Assembly: GCF_009796865.1 (NCBI RefSeq)
Contig: NZ_CP047028.1
Coordinates: 2,542,001-2,606,000 of the forward strand
Source: Formosa sp. L2A11
GTDB taxonomy: Bacteria > Bacteroidota > Bacteroidia > Flavobacteriales > Flavobacteriaceae
Reading direction: 5' to 3'
Length of the DNA: 64,000 bases
A model generated the notes under the pieces. That model was not told the DNA's origin. It was given only the letters and a program-made list of their open reading frames with translations, and did not search any database. The first letter of the stretch is position 1, and each line of letters begins with the position of its first letter. Of the stretch, positions 43,397-52,486 are shown one piece after another. Made by a program: the position numbers and the translations under genes.

Positions 43397-44284
43397 ATGT
43401 CATTAAAAAAATATAAAATAGCCGTCGTTCAGTTAAACCTGAACGACGTTGCTGAAAACAACTTAAAGAAATGTTTAAGTTGGGTGAGAGATGCAGCTAA
43501 TCAAGGTGCAGAGGTTATTCTTTTACCAGAATTATACAGTAGTCATTATTTTTGTCAGAGTGAAGATGTCGATAATTTTGCTTTCGCAGAACCGTTATAC
43601 AGCACGTCTTTTATAGCGTTTAGTGCTTTAGCAAAGGAATTAGGAGTTGTTATTATCGTGCCGTTTTTCGAAAAACGTATGGCAGGAATTTATCATAATA
43701 GTGCCTATATTATTGATACTGATGGAACAGAAGCTGGATTGTATAGAAAAATGCATATTCCAGACGATCCTCATTTCTATGAAAAATTCTATTTTACTCC
43801 TGGAGATTTAGGGTTCCAAGCTATTCAAACTAAAAAAGGAAAGGTTGGAACTTTAATCTGTTGGGATCAATGGTATCCTGAAGCAGCACGTCTTACCGCT
43901 TTAAAAGGAGCCGAAGTCTTATTTTATCCAACTGCTATTGGTTGGCATCCTCAAGAAAAAGAAGAGTACGGAGAAAACCAGCATGGTGCATGGATGAATG
44001 TCATGAAAGGACATGCTGTTGCAAATGGTGTATTTGTTGCTGCTGCTAATCGTATTGGACTAGAGCAATATTTACCAGGTACAGATGGTATTCAGTTTTG
44101 GGGTTCTTCATTTATTGCAGGTCCTCAAGGTGAAATTTTAGCACAAGCTTCTCACGATCAAGAAGAGATTTTAATTGCAGAAGTCGATTTAGATTTACAA
44201 GAAAACGTGCGTCAGAATTGGCCATTTTTTAGAGATCGCCGTATTGATGCTTTTGGAGATATTACTAAACGTGCAATAGATTAA
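43397..44284 (+). CDS. aguB: N-carbamoylputrescine amidase
   Basis: A 295-residue nitrilase-superfamily hydrolase that converts N-carbamoylputrescine to putrescine, CO2 and ammonia. The catalytic Glu-Lys-Cys triad is in LLPELYSSHYF, YRKMHIPDDP and TLICWDQWYPE (Cys at about 154). Pairing with aguA, which starts 2 bases after this stop, fixes the function and the pathway agmatine to putrescine. Confidence 0.94.
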   Translation: MSLKKYKIAVVQLNLNDVAENNLKKCLSWVRDAANQGAEVILLPELYSSHYFCQSEDVDNFAFAEPLYSTSFIAFSALAKELGVVIIVPFFEKRMAGIYHNSAYIIDTDGTEAGLYRKMHIPDDPHFYEKFYFTPGDLGFQAIQTKKGKVGTLICWDQWYPEAARLTALKGAEVLFYPTAIGWHPQEKEEYGENQHGAWMNVMKGHAVANGVFVAAANRIGLEQYLPGTDGIQFWGSSFIAGPQGEILAQASHDQEEILIAEVDLDLQENVRQNWPFFRDRRIDAFGDITKRAID

Positions 44285-44286
44285 TT

Positions 44287-45327
44287 ATGGAGTCATCTAC
44301 ATATCGGTTTCCAGCAGAATGGGAAGACCAAGAAGGCGTGTTGTTGTGTTTTCCGTATAACGGAAATGATTGGCCAGGAAAATTTCAAGCCATACAATGG
44401 GCATTTGTGGAGTTCATTAAAAAGGTGGCTCAAGTAGAAAAAGTGTTCTTAGTTGTGACTAGTGAAGTTCAGCAAGAACAAGTTCATGAGAAACTTGAAT
44501 TAGCATATGTTAACATGAAGTCTATTAATTATATACTTCATAAAACAAATAGAAGTTGGATGCGTGATTCTGGACCCATAATAGTTAAAAAAGATGGTGA
44601 GCGTATTGCTTTAAATTTCAACTTTAATGGTTGGGCTAAATATGCAAATCATACATTAGATCGTGGTGTGCCTAAGATCGTTTCAGAAACTATTAAAGCG
44701 CCTTTAGTTCAAGTTATGTATAACGGAAAACCTGTTGTTTTAGAAGGTGGTGCGATAGATACTAACGGAAAAGGGACGTTGTTAACTTCTGAAGAATGTT
44801 TGCTAGATCCAACAATTCAAGTCAGAAATAAAAACTTTACTAAAGCCGATTACGAAGCTATTTTTAAAGACTATTTAGGAATAACAAACGTAATTTGGTT
44901 GGGTGATGGCATCGTAGGCGATGATACTCACGGTCATATTGATGATTTGTGTCGTTTTGTAAATGCCGATACAATAATTACGGTTGTAGAAGACAATCCA
45001 GAAGATCCTAATTACAAGGCGTTACAGGATAATTTAAAGCGTTTACAAGCATCTAAGTTAGAAACTGGTAAAATGCCAAATATTGTAACATTACCAATGC
45101 CTAAACCGTTGTTTTTTGACGGTCTACAAATACCGGCGAGTTATGCTAACTTTTTAATTCTGAATAAAACCGTTTTAGTACCAACATTTAATGATAGTAA
45201 AGATCGTGTCGCTTTAAATATTATAGCAGATTGTTTTCCTGACAGAGAAGTGATTGGTATGAGTGCTATTGATCTTATTTGGGGATTTGGAACTCTACAC
45301 TGTTTAAGTCAGCAAATACCGTCTTAA
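44287..45327 (+). CDS. aguA: Agmatine deiminase
   Basis: A 346-residue guanidino-modifying enzyme that turns agmatine into N-carbamoylputrescine and ammonia. Active-site parts are WMRDSGPI (about 91-98), EGGAIDTNGKGTLL, DDTHGHIDDLCRF (catalytic His near 217) and the nucleophilic Cys in GTLHCLSQQIP at the C-terminus (about 337). An arginine decarboxylase to supply agmatine is not in this window. It shares an operon with aguB and ends at a strong terminator. Confidence 0.95.
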   Translation: MESSTYRFPAEWEDQEGVLLCFPYNGNDWPGKFQAIQWAFVEFIKKVAQVEKVFLVVTSEVQQEQVHEKLELAYVNMKSINYILHKTNRSWMRDSGPIIVKKDGERIALNFNFNGWAKYANHTLDRGVPKIVSETIKAPLVQVMYNGKPVVLEGGAIDTNGKGTLLTSEECLLDPTIQVRNKNFTKADYEAIFKDYLGITNVIWLGDGIVGDDTHGHIDDLCRFVNADTIITVVEDNPEDPNYKALQDNLKRLQASKLETGKMPNIVTLPMPKPLFFDGLQIPASYANFLILNKTVLVPTFNDSKDRVALNIIADCFPDREVIGMSAIDLIWGFGTLHCLSQQIPS

Positions 45328-45350
45328 GCACTTTAAAATAAATTGTAATA

Positions 45351-45378
45351 AAAAAGCGACCTGATTAGGTCGCTTTTT
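45351..45378. terminator. Bidirectional terminator between aguA and nhaA
   Basis: AAAAAGCGACCT (45351-45362) pairs with AGGTCGCTTTTT (45367-45378) around GATT. Confidence 0.9.
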
Positions 45379-45406
45379 TTATATGTATAAGTAATATGTG
45401 TATTAT

Positions 45407-46741
45407 TTAGTGTACATCTTTAACCTCTTCAGTGTCTTCAGAAGGTTTTATAGATTTTAGTATAAAGTAACCAATTAATCCAGCAACTGTAGATCCTATA
45501 AAGATTCCGACTTTGGCAGCATCTTGGTACAATAAATTAGAGTGAAATGCTAAGTTAGATACAAATATGGACATTGTAAATCCAACACCGGCTAAGAATC
45601 CAATACCTAATATGTGTTTAAATTTGGCACTAGCAGGAAAAGCAGCAATACCTAATTTAACAGCTAAATAAGAGAATGATACAACGCCAATACATTTTCC
45701 GAAAATTAAGGCTATGGCAATATGAGAAGATAACGCGAAATCTAAATGCGCGACATCATTAAATACAATACCAGCGTTAGATAGCGCAAAAACAGGCATA
45801 ATAAAATAAGCAACCCAACCATGAAATTTATGTTCTAAATGCTGTAATGGTGATTGTACACGTCCAGATAAAGATTGAATACTTCCTATTAAATTAATTT
45901 CTTCATGAGAAAGAATAGGACTATTACTATTGGGTCTGTTTATTAAAGTTGTTGCAATAGATTCTATTTTAGACATACTAAAATTCATCCCTATTTTTTG
46001 TTTAATTGGCACCGTTAGTGCAATTAGAATACCAGCAATTGTTGGGTGTATTCCAGAAGTTAAGAACAAGAACCAGATTGCAATTCCTAAGGCTAAATAC
46101 ACGTATTTGTAATAATATCCTTTCCAGCCTAAGTATGCTAAAATAGCTAGAGGTATTAAAGAATATAAAATAGCATTCCAATCAATGTCATTACTATAGA
46201 ATAATGCAATGGCTAATACAGCAACTAAATCGTCTACAATAGCAAATGCTGTTAAAAATATTTTTAAGGCAATAGGCACACGTTTTCCTAATAATTGAAG
46301 TATTGCTAAAGAGAAAGCAATATCTGTAGCCATTGGTATTCCCCAACCTGCATGAGTTTCAGGATTAGCATTTAATGCTAAGAATATTCCAATAGGCACA
46401 AAAACACCTCCTAAGGCCGCAAAAATAGGAAGAGAAGCCTTTTTTAAACTATTTAATTCTCCTAATAAGATTTCTCGTTTTATTTCTAAACCGATTACAA
46501 AAAAGAAAATCACCATTAAACCATCATTCACCCAATGTAAGAGGTGGTGAGAAAGGTGAAACTCACCAAACTCAAATCCAATCTCATAATTCCAAAGCGC
46601 AACATAAGAATCTGAAAGCGGTGAGTTGGCCCAAATTAGAGCTATAACTGCAGCAGAAAAAAGAAGTATGCCTCCAAAGCTTTCAACTTGGACAAATTTT
46701 GCTATTGGCTTGACTAATAAATCATTTAACTTTTCTTTCAT
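45407..46741 (-). CDS. nhaA: Na+/H+ antiporter NhaA
   Basis: A 444-residue electrogenic sodium/proton antiporter of the inner membrane, used for sodium and pH homeostasis and fitting for a marine organism. Twelve helices are expected. The ion-binding Asp pair is in AFAIVDDLVAVLAIALFYS (about 166-184). FFFVIGLEIKREILLGEL (about 78-95) and the late segment GFLAGVGFTMSIFVSNLAF are family signatures. The central loop is longer than in E. coli NhaA, and the C-terminus is acidic (DTEEVKDVH). It lies downstream of sulP, separated by a terminator. Confidence 0.94.
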   Translation of the reverse strand: MKEKLNDLLVKPIAKFVQVESFGGILLFSAAVIALIWANSPLSDSYVALWNYEIGFEFGEFHLSHHLLHWVNDGLMVIFFFVIGLEIKREILLGELNSLKKASLPIFAALGGVFVPIGIFLALNANPETHAGWGIPMATDIAFSLAILQLLGKRVPIALKIFLTAFAIVDDLVAVLAIALFYSNDIDWNAILYSLIPLAILAYLGWKGYYYKYVYLALGIAIWFLFLTSGIHPTIAGILIALTVPIKQKIGMNFSMSKIESIATTLINRPNSNSPILSHEEINLIGSIQSLSGRVQSPLQHLEHKFHGWVAYFIMPVFALSNAGIVFNDVAHLDFALSSHIAIALIFGKCIGVVSFSYLAVKLGIAAFPASAKFKHILGIGFLAGVGFTMSIFVSNLAFHSNLLYQDAAKVGIFIGSTVAGLIGYFILKSIKPSEDTEEVKDVH

Positions 46742-46766
46742 AGGTTCTTAATTTTTTATAATAAAA

Positions 46767-46809
46767 AAAAGTCTATAGCTATCAAAAAAACAGATAGTTA
46801 TAGACTTTT
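46767..46809 (-). terminator. Terminator after sulP
   Basis: AAAAGTCTATAGCTATC (46767-46783) pairs with GATAGTTATAGACTTTT (46793-46809) with one G-T pair. The stem is 17 bp and the loop 9 bases. Confidence 0.85.
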
Positions 46810-46830
46810 ATATAGTGTATTTTTAAAACA

Positions 46831-48510
46831 TTATCCTGCTTTGGTCAACTCCTTAACTTTTAAAATATTTGAAGGAATTTTAAGGCCTTCTTCAATTTCA
46901 TGTAAAGCAACTTTATCATCATTATCTGACAAGACTGTAGTGACATGGTTAGTGGAATTTTCTATTTTATATTCTTTTCGAAATCCTATCAAATATACAT
47001 TAATATTTTTATCCTTACAACCAAAATTCACAAAGTCTTTTATCAGTTGTAGCACGTCGTGATCTATATATACTGTGTTTGAGGCATCTACGACTATGCG
47101 GCTATCACTAGGTAAGTGTGCAAACGTTTGTTTGATTGCTGCTTTATTTAAGAAAGACACCTCCTGAGCAAGCTCCATTTGTATGGTTTTTCCTTCAGTA
47201 TGATTCTCTCTCTTAAAGAAATAAGCTAGCTTTAAATTCCCTCTTAAGATGAAGAAAATACTCACAGCCATACCAATTCCAACACCTTTTAATAAATCAG
47301 TAAACACAACAGCAATTACAGTGACAACAAACGGAATAAATTGAAATTTCTTACTGTTATTCCACATGTGTATAAACACTTTAGGACTTGCTAATTTAAA
47401 TCCTACAGCAATAAGTACAGCAGCTAAAGACGCTAACGGAATTTTATTTAAAACGGTTGGAATTGCAACCACAGCGACAAGTAAAAAAACACCATGAGAA
47501 ATGGCTGATAATTTTGTGCGTCCTCCAGAATTTACGTTTGCAGAAGATCTTACAATTACAGATGTCATGGGTAAACCACCAATCATACTACTAATAATGT
47601 TACCAATACCTTGTGCTTTTAATTCTGTGTTGGTGTTAGAGTATCTTTTTAAAGGATCTAACTTATCTGAAGCTTCAATACATAACAAGGTTTCAATACT
47701 TGCTACAGCAGCAATGGTTAGAGCAGTAATCCAGATGTTTATATTTCCTATTTGAGAAAAATCAGGAAGACTAAATTGAGACTTAAAAGCATCGAAAGAT
47801 TCTGGGACTGGTAGACTTACTAAATGTGCAGGTGTAATCGCTAAAGGAGATCCTGTTGCGATAAACGTTTCGTTAATGGCAACACCAGCAACAACTGCAA
47901 CTAAAGAGCTTGGTATAGATTTAATTTTCTTTAAGAACGGAACTTTAGTAAAGGCTATAATTATACCTAAAGATACCAAAACAACAATAATGGCTCCTAA
48001 ATGCATGAAATTAATACTGTCTATTACAGTAGAAAACATATCGTGTTTTCCCGCTTTATTAATGTGAAAAAAATCACCTTCGTTAATCGAGTCAAATCCA
48101 ACGGCATGTGGTAATTGCGTTAAAATAATTATAATACCAATGGCAGCTAACATCCCTTCAATAACATTAGATGGTAAGTAGTTAGAGATAATACCGGCTT
48201 TTAAAAAACCTAAAATTAACTGGATAATTCCTGCAATTAAACCGGCTAATAAAAAGGCTTCCCAAGATCCAAGGGTTGCAATGGCAGTTAAAACAATTGC
48301 TGTTAATCCCGCAGCAGGTCCAGAGACACTTAAATTAGATCCGCTAAAAATACCTACTACAATACCTCCAATAACACCAGAGATAATACCAGCGAATAGG
48401 GGAGCGCCACTGGCAAGAGCAATTCCCAAACACAATGGTAAGGCGACTAAAAAGACTACTAAACCAGACTTTAAATCGGATTTTAAATATTTAGTACTAA
48501 AATTTTTCAT
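46831..48510 (-). CDS. SulP family inorganic anion transporter
   Basis: A 559-residue SLC26/SulP transporter. The N-terminal part has about 12 helices with VVFLVALPLCLGIALASGAP (about 18-37) and the conserved NVSGPAAG-type segment SVSGPAAGLTAIV near 61-73; TELKAQGIGNIISSMIGGLP (about 294-313) is another signature. The C-terminal STAS domain covers about 430-540 (SRIVVDASNTVYIDHDVL). Substrates of the family include sulfate, bicarbonate and other anions. No carbonic anhydrase gene is adjacent. Confidence 0.9.
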   Translation of the reverse strand: MKNFSTKYLKSDLKSGLVVFLVALPLCLGIALASGAPLFAGIISGVIGGIVVGIFSGSNLSVSGPAAGLTAIVLTAIATLGSWEAFLLAGLIAGIIQLILGFLKAGIISNYLPSNVIEGMLAAIGIIIILTQLPHAVGFDSINEGDFFHINKAGKHDMFSTVIDSINFMHLGAIIVVLVSLGIIIAFTKVPFLKKIKSIPSSLVAVVAGVAINETFIATGSPLAITPAHLVSLPVPESFDAFKSQFSLPDFSQIGNINIWITALTIAAVASIETLLCIEASDKLDPLKRYSNTNTELKAQGIGNIISSMIGGLPMTSVIVRSSANVNSGGRTKLSAISHGVFLLVAVVAIPTVLNKIPLASLAAVLIAVGFKLASPKVFIHMWNNSKKFQFIPFVVTVIAVVFTDLLKGVGIGMAVSIFFILRGNLKLAYFFKRENHTEGKTIQMELAQEVSFLNKAAIKQTFAHLPSDSRIVVDASNTVYIDHDVLQLIKDFVNFGCKDKNINVYLIGFRKEYKIENSTNHVTTVLSDNDDKVALHEIEEGLKIPSNILKVKELTKAG

Positions 48511-48557
48511 ATGTTATTTCTTCTTTTGATTATTAATTTATAATTATTATTATTATT

Positions 48558-49034
48558 TTAACTGAATTGAGCTTTAAGTTTCTGAAAAACAGATCGTTTT
48601 TGTGATGTGTTCTCGTCAGATTCATAATCTACACGTGATACATTTGGAGAAAATGAATGAATTAAGTCGCAGATGTTAAAACATTTGTTATTAGGAAACT
48701 GTGTTAATTTGTTTTTAGGAATTATAGCCGCTTCAATACGATGTGTTTCTAAAAAACTTTTAAAATCTTCATTTGTCTTTCCTGTGTACAGATCTATTTT
48801 AACATTTGAAATTTTACTTCCATGTTCTAATTTTATATCCGATAACAGGTTATGAAATTGCTTATCTGATATAATTGAAATTAATTTAGATTTTGTGTAG
48901 CAATTAACAGTAGAGGTTTTGTAGCCCGTTGCCAGAACAAGTTTTATAGATTCTTCGGGATAATGTAATACAGCATTTTTTATAAGCTGTAATGATTTCT
49001 CGCTAAAATCAGTAGGAATAAGGACTGTTTTCAT
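48558..49034 (-). CDS. UspA-like stress protein, 158 aa
   Basis: A short universal-stress-type protein: MKTVLIPTDFSEKSLQLIKN at the N-terminus and a central beta-alpha fold. It lacks the usual ATP-binding GxxG(S) motif near the C-terminus; EAAIIPKNKLTQFPNNK stands there instead. The tail is basic (KRSVFQKLKAQFS). It is probably a divergent Usp relative of unknown role, between sulP and a two-component system. Confidence 0.7.
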   Translation of the reverse strand: MKTVLIPTDFSEKSLQLIKNAVLHYPEESIKLVLATGYKTSTVNCYTKSKLISIISDKQFHNLLSDIKLEHGSKISNVKIDLYTGKTNEDFKSFLETHRIEAAIIPKNKLTQFPNNKCFNICDLIHSFSPNVSRVDYESDENTSQKRSVFQKLKAQFS

Positions 49035-49192
49035 GCATTCTAAATTTCTAAAACAAACATACTACCATGGTATTAGAGCCGTATAAGAAAGAGATTAGAA
49101 TGAGATTAGAATTTTAGTTGTGTTTTATTGTACTGAAAACCAGTGTTTTGAGTGTGTTTTTGTCTTGGAAAGGCTTAAATACGAGTGATTTT

Positions 49193-50581
49193 CTACTTAG
49201 AAATAGAAGATTTTTGATGTTTATTAGGAAAAATTAAGGTTACAATAGTTCCTATTTTGTGTTCAGAAAATACTTCTATAGTACCACTGTGTAGTTTCAT
49301 AATTTTATAGGTTAAAGGCAATCCAAAACCATAACCTTTTACATTTCTAACATTCGCAGCACGATAAAACGGCTGATAAATATTCTTAATTTCATCTGTT
49401 GGAATACCTACACCTTGATCGGTAACTACTATTTTTATAGCTGATGTATTGGTGACAATTTTTACCGTAACTTTCTTATTGTCTGAAAACTTAGAGGCGT
49501 TATCTAATACGTTATTTAAAGCTATGTTTATTAGGCTATAATTACCTTCTACAACCAATAAATCTGGGTTTTCTGGAAAATCGTTAAAATCGATTTCAAT
49601 GTGATTGTCCGGATTTATTAAATCTATATTGCTTTTAACTTCTAATATTAATTCATCTAAACGAATAGGCGTAATAAGTAGTCCTTTTTCATCGTTTTCT
49701 GTCTGTGCAAATTTTAAAAGACTGTTAATTAGCGCGTCCAAACGTAATGCTTCTGTTTCTACACCTTCTAAAACTTTAGTATATTCTTCTGGAGATCTGT
49801 CTTTTAACAGTGCAATTTCTGTTTGTCCTAAAATGGCTGTTAATGGGTTTTTTAATTCGTGAGATGCATTATTTATAAAATTACTTTGTATTTCGAACGA
49901 GGTTTCTAGACGATCTAACATGCCATTAAAGGTGTTTGCTAATTGGCTAAGTTCGTCTTTGTTTGGTGTAGTTTGTAAGCGCTCGTGTAGGTTTGTAACA
50001 CGTATATTGTTTACTTTTTCAATGATTTTGGTAAGTGGATCTAGTGTGCGTTTTGCAAAAAATCTGCCAAGTAAAAGCAATACGACTATGTTTAGTAAAA
50101 ACAAAAAGATTAAGAGGGTTCTTAAGTTAGATAATTCGTTTGTACCATCGTCGTCGTTGGCTGTTAAAATAATGAGATAATTAGAGTCTTGGTCTTTATA
50201 ATTTATACCAGAAATAAAGTGTTTTCCAGCATTATATTCGGCATGATTTTTATTAATTAAATTTAAATAAAATGCATGAGGAACATCCATTTGTGTTTTT
50301 AAACAAATGTTTTCTAAAGTTGTATTTGTCGGAAAAATAAACTCTTTTTCTTCTGGTAATGTTTGTAAGTGCTTGCGTCTTAATTCTTCATAGATTTCTA
50401 CACTCAAGGCATCTTTTTCAAAATTAGATTGTTCTGCAATTAAGGTTCGTTTTTTTAGCTTTTCAAAAAACTCATCGGTTCTATAATCTACAGCATAAAA
50501 GTAAATAATAGAAAAGATAACCAATTGCATACTTGCAACTAGTATTACGAAAATAAAGGTGATTTTATTTTTAATTTTCAT
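49193..50581 (-). CDS. Two-component sensor histidine kinase
   Basis: A 462-residue membrane sensor. Helices lie at about 9-30 and 152-173, with an extracytoplasmic sensor domain between them. HAMP follows (about 175-228), then HisKA with the phospho-accepting His in NNASHELKNPLTAILGQTE (about 238-256). HATPase has N, G1 and G2 boxes (NVLDNASKFSD; DQGVGIPTDEI; GYGFGLPLTYKI). It pairs with the response regulator just upstream, whose stop overlaps its start by 11 bases. The signal is unknown; neighbours suggest ion or stress sensing. Confidence 0.93.
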   Translation of the reverse strand: MKIKNKITFIFVILVASMQLVIFSIIYFYAVDYRTDEFFEKLKKRTLIAEQSNFEKDALSVEIYEELRRKHLQTLPEEKEFIFPTNTTLENICLKTQMDVPHAFYLNLINKNHAEYNAGKHFISGINYKDQDSNYLIILTANDDDGTNELSNLRTLLIFLFLLNIVVLLLLGRFFAKRTLDPLTKIIEKVNNIRVTNLHERLQTTPNKDELSQLANTFNGMLDRLETSFEIQSNFINNASHELKNPLTAILGQTEIALLKDRSPEEYTKVLEGVETEALRLDALINSLLKFAQTENDEKGLLITPIRLDELILEVKSNIDLINPDNHIEIDFNDFPENPDLLVVEGNYSLINIALNNVLDNASKFSDNKKVTVKIVTNTSAIKIVVTDQGVGIPTDEIKNIYQPFYRAANVRNVKGYGFGLPLTYKIMKLHSGTIEVFSEHKIGTIVTLIFPNKHQKSSISK

Positions 50582-51269
50582 GAGTAGAATCTTTCAAAAT
50601 ATACCCCATTCCCACAATGGTTTGAATTAATTTAGGTGTAAATTTTTTATCAATTTTATTTCGTAAATAATTAACATATACATCTACAACATTAGTGCCC
50701 ATGTTAAAATTAATATCCCAAACGTGTTCTAAAATATCTACTCGAGATAAGACTTTGTTTTTGTTTTTTAAAAGGTATTCTAATAATCGGAATTCTGTAG
50801 ATGTGAGTTTAATTTCTAGACCATTACGTTTAACTATTTTGGTGTCGTTATTTAATTCTAAATTGGCTATTTTTAGTAAAGCCGTATTGGGAACATCTCT
50901 GTTTTTACGGCGTGCAACAGCTCTAATTCGTGCTAAAAGCTCTTTAAATTTAAACGGTTTGGTTAAATAATCGTCTGCTCCAGTATCTAGACCTTTTACA
51001 ATATTTTCTGTGCTTCCTAAAGCAGATAAAAATATAATAGGAGTAGAGACGTAGCCTAAACTTTTAATTTTAGCTGCAATCTCGAAACCATTCATTCCAG
51101 GCAGAATTACATCTAACAAAATTAAATGAATATCTTCTTGAAGTATCAGTTCTATGCAACTCTCGCTATTGTAAGCAATAAAGGCATGGTAACCCGCTTC
51201 TTCTAGTCCTTTTTTTATAAAAGTAGCGACATTGTATTCATCTTCAACAATAAGTATATTTTGTATCAT
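50571..51269 (-). CDS. OmpR-family response regulator
   Basis: A 232-residue response regulator. The receiver has acidic EDE at about 9-11, the phosphoacceptor Asp in LILLDVILPGMNG (about 52), and the conserved Lys in YLTKPFKFKELLARI (about 103). The winged helix covers 130-230 (LTSTEFRLLEYLLKNKNKVL; TNVVDVYVNYLRNKIDKKF). It is the first gene of the regulator-kinase pair. The frame extends to 51320, but ATG 51269 starts the receiver. Confidence 0.94.
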   Translation of the reverse strand: MIQNILIVEDEYNVATFIKKGLEEAGYHAFIAYNSESCIELILQEDIHLILLDVILPGMNGFEIAAKIKSLGYVSTPIIFLSALGSTENIVKGLDTGADDYLTKPFKFKELLARIRAVARRKNRDVPNTALLKIANLELNNDTKIVKRNGLEIKLTSTEFRLLEYLLKNKNKVLSRVDILEHVWDINFNMGTNVVDVYVNYLRNKIDKKFTPKLIQTIVGMGYILKDSTHEN

Positions 51270-51400
51270 GTAATAGAAATTAAGCTTGTATTTAGTAAAT
51301 GTACGTAGCTTGAATTGCAAGTTATATTAAAAATTGTTTAAAATAAATTAGATTCAATTTTCTGTCTTTTTTAAAGAAAAATAATTCGTTAATATATGTA

Positions 51401-51439
51401 TAAAATCATTGTATATATCTGTGATTGTTTGTAAATTTA
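51401..51439 (+). promoter_or_regulatory. Promoter of the first universal stress protein gene
   Basis: TAAAATCATTG (51401-51411) ends in the -33 TTG (51409-51411). A 20-base spacer leads to TAAATTTA (51432-51439), one base off TAnnTTTG. The ATG is 26 bases after the start of the box. The same layout precedes the second copy. Confidence 0.55.
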
Positions 51440-51457
51440 AATAAGAAATTTTATATC

Positions 51458-52309
51458 ATGAGACATATACTTTTACCAACAGATTTTTCTGATAATGCTT
51501 GGAATGCAATAGAATATGCATTACATCTTTTAAAGGACGAGACATGTAATTTTTACATTTTACACTCTTTTGATCAGCCCGATTCCGGTTCTTACATGGG
51601 AGTTACTTCCGCAATGGCTAAAGAATCTATTTATAAAGCGCAAGTAGAAAATAGTAAACACGGTTTACGTGAGGTTTTAAATAAAGTAAAAACTACATTT
51701 TCTAACACAAACCATAACTTTAAATGTTTATCTATTTATAAAACATTTCCTGAAGCTATAAAAAAAGTTGTAACAGAGTTTAGTATTGATTGTATTGTAA
51801 TGGGAACAAAAGGTGCTGGAGCCATAAAGGAAATTACAGTTGGTAGCAATACTTCTGGTTTAATAGGTTTAATAAATTGTCCAATTATTGCAATTCCTAG
51901 ACATGCACATTTTAAAGAGATTAAAGACATAGGAATATCTACAGACTACGATATAAAATTTACAGAAAAAGGATTAAGTCTGCTTTTAGATATTGCAAAA
52001 TCTAACAGCTCTTTAATTTCTGTATTTCATATTATGGATCGTATTAAAACTTTAACAGAATCTCAGGAAGAAAAATCTGAAATCTTAAAAACGATTTTAA
52101 AAGATTATTCTGCAAATTATTTCACACTTACAGATATTGGAGTTATTACAGGAGTTCGCGCATTTGTACAAAGCAGAAAATTAGATATGTTATGTGTTGT
52201 TGCTAGAGAACAAGATTTTTTAAAACGTATATTAAATCAGTCTTACAGTAAATCTATAAGTAATAAATCTAATGTGCCTTTATTAATTTTAAACATTAAA
52301 AGCTTCTAA
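51458..52309 (+). CDS. Tandem-domain universal stress protein, copy 1
   Basis: A 283-residue UspA-family protein with two Usp domains. The first (1-145) starts MRHILLPTDFSDNAWNAIEY and has the ATP-binding type motif MGTKGAGAIKEITVGSNTSG (about 125-144). The second half (150-283) is more diverged. It is closely related along its length to the next gene, evidence of a tandem duplication. Usp proteins act in stress survival, often under starvation or low oxygen. The frame extends upstream to 51425, but ATG 51458 is the Usp start. It is divergent from the response regulator gene. Confidence 0.9.
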   Translation: MRHILLPTDFSDNAWNAIEYALHLLKDETCNFYILHSFDQPDSGSYMGVTSAMAKESIYKAQVENSKHGLREVLNKVKTTFSNTNHNFKCLSIYKTFPEAIKKVVTEFSIDCIVMGTKGAGAIKEITVGSNTSGLIGLINCPIIAIPRHAHFKEIKDIGISTDYDIKFTEKGLSLLLDIAKSNSSLISVFHIMDRIKTLTESQEEKSEILKTILKDYSANYFTLTDIGVITGVRAFVQSRKLDMLCVVAREQDFLKRILNQSYSKSISNKSNVPLLILNIKSF

Positions 52310-52360
52310 AGAGTAAAGTTTTTTTAGTGTGAAATTTAAAATAACGCACAATTAATATAT

Positions 52361-52393
52361 AAAAAGGTAGCGATTTTAAATTGCTACCTTTTT
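52361..52393 (+). terminator. Terminator between the two universal stress genes
   Basis: AAAAAGGTAGC (52361-52371) pairs with GCTACCTTTTT (52383-52393), followed by T residues. Confidence 0.85.
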
Positions 52394-52429
52394 GTTTTTA
52401 GATATGCATTTCAATAATTAAAATATGAA

Positions 52430-52468
52430 TAAAATCATTGTTTAAATAAGGGAAATGTGCTAACTTTA
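52430..52468 (+). promoter_or_regulatory. Promoter of the second universal stress protein gene
   Basis: TAAAATCATTG (52430-52440) with TTG at 52438-52440, a 20-base spacer and TAACTTTA (52461-52468). Spacing to the ATG (26 bases from the box start) is identical to the first copy. Confidence 0.55.
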
Positions 52469-52486
52469 AATAAGAAACTTAATACC

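Noticed and set aside
45990-46020. Sigma-54-like TGGCACC sequence on the plus strand within nhaA
   Set aside because: The -12 part does not match TTGC at the right distance and it lies inside a coding region.
46831-48529. Several plus-strand open frames within sulP (for example 47501-47755 and 47876-48067)
   Set aside because: All are antisense to a highly conserved transporter gene and have no family features.
49605-50180. Plus-strand frames opposite the membrane histidine kinase
   Set aside because: Antisense shadows of HisKA and HAMP coding sequence.
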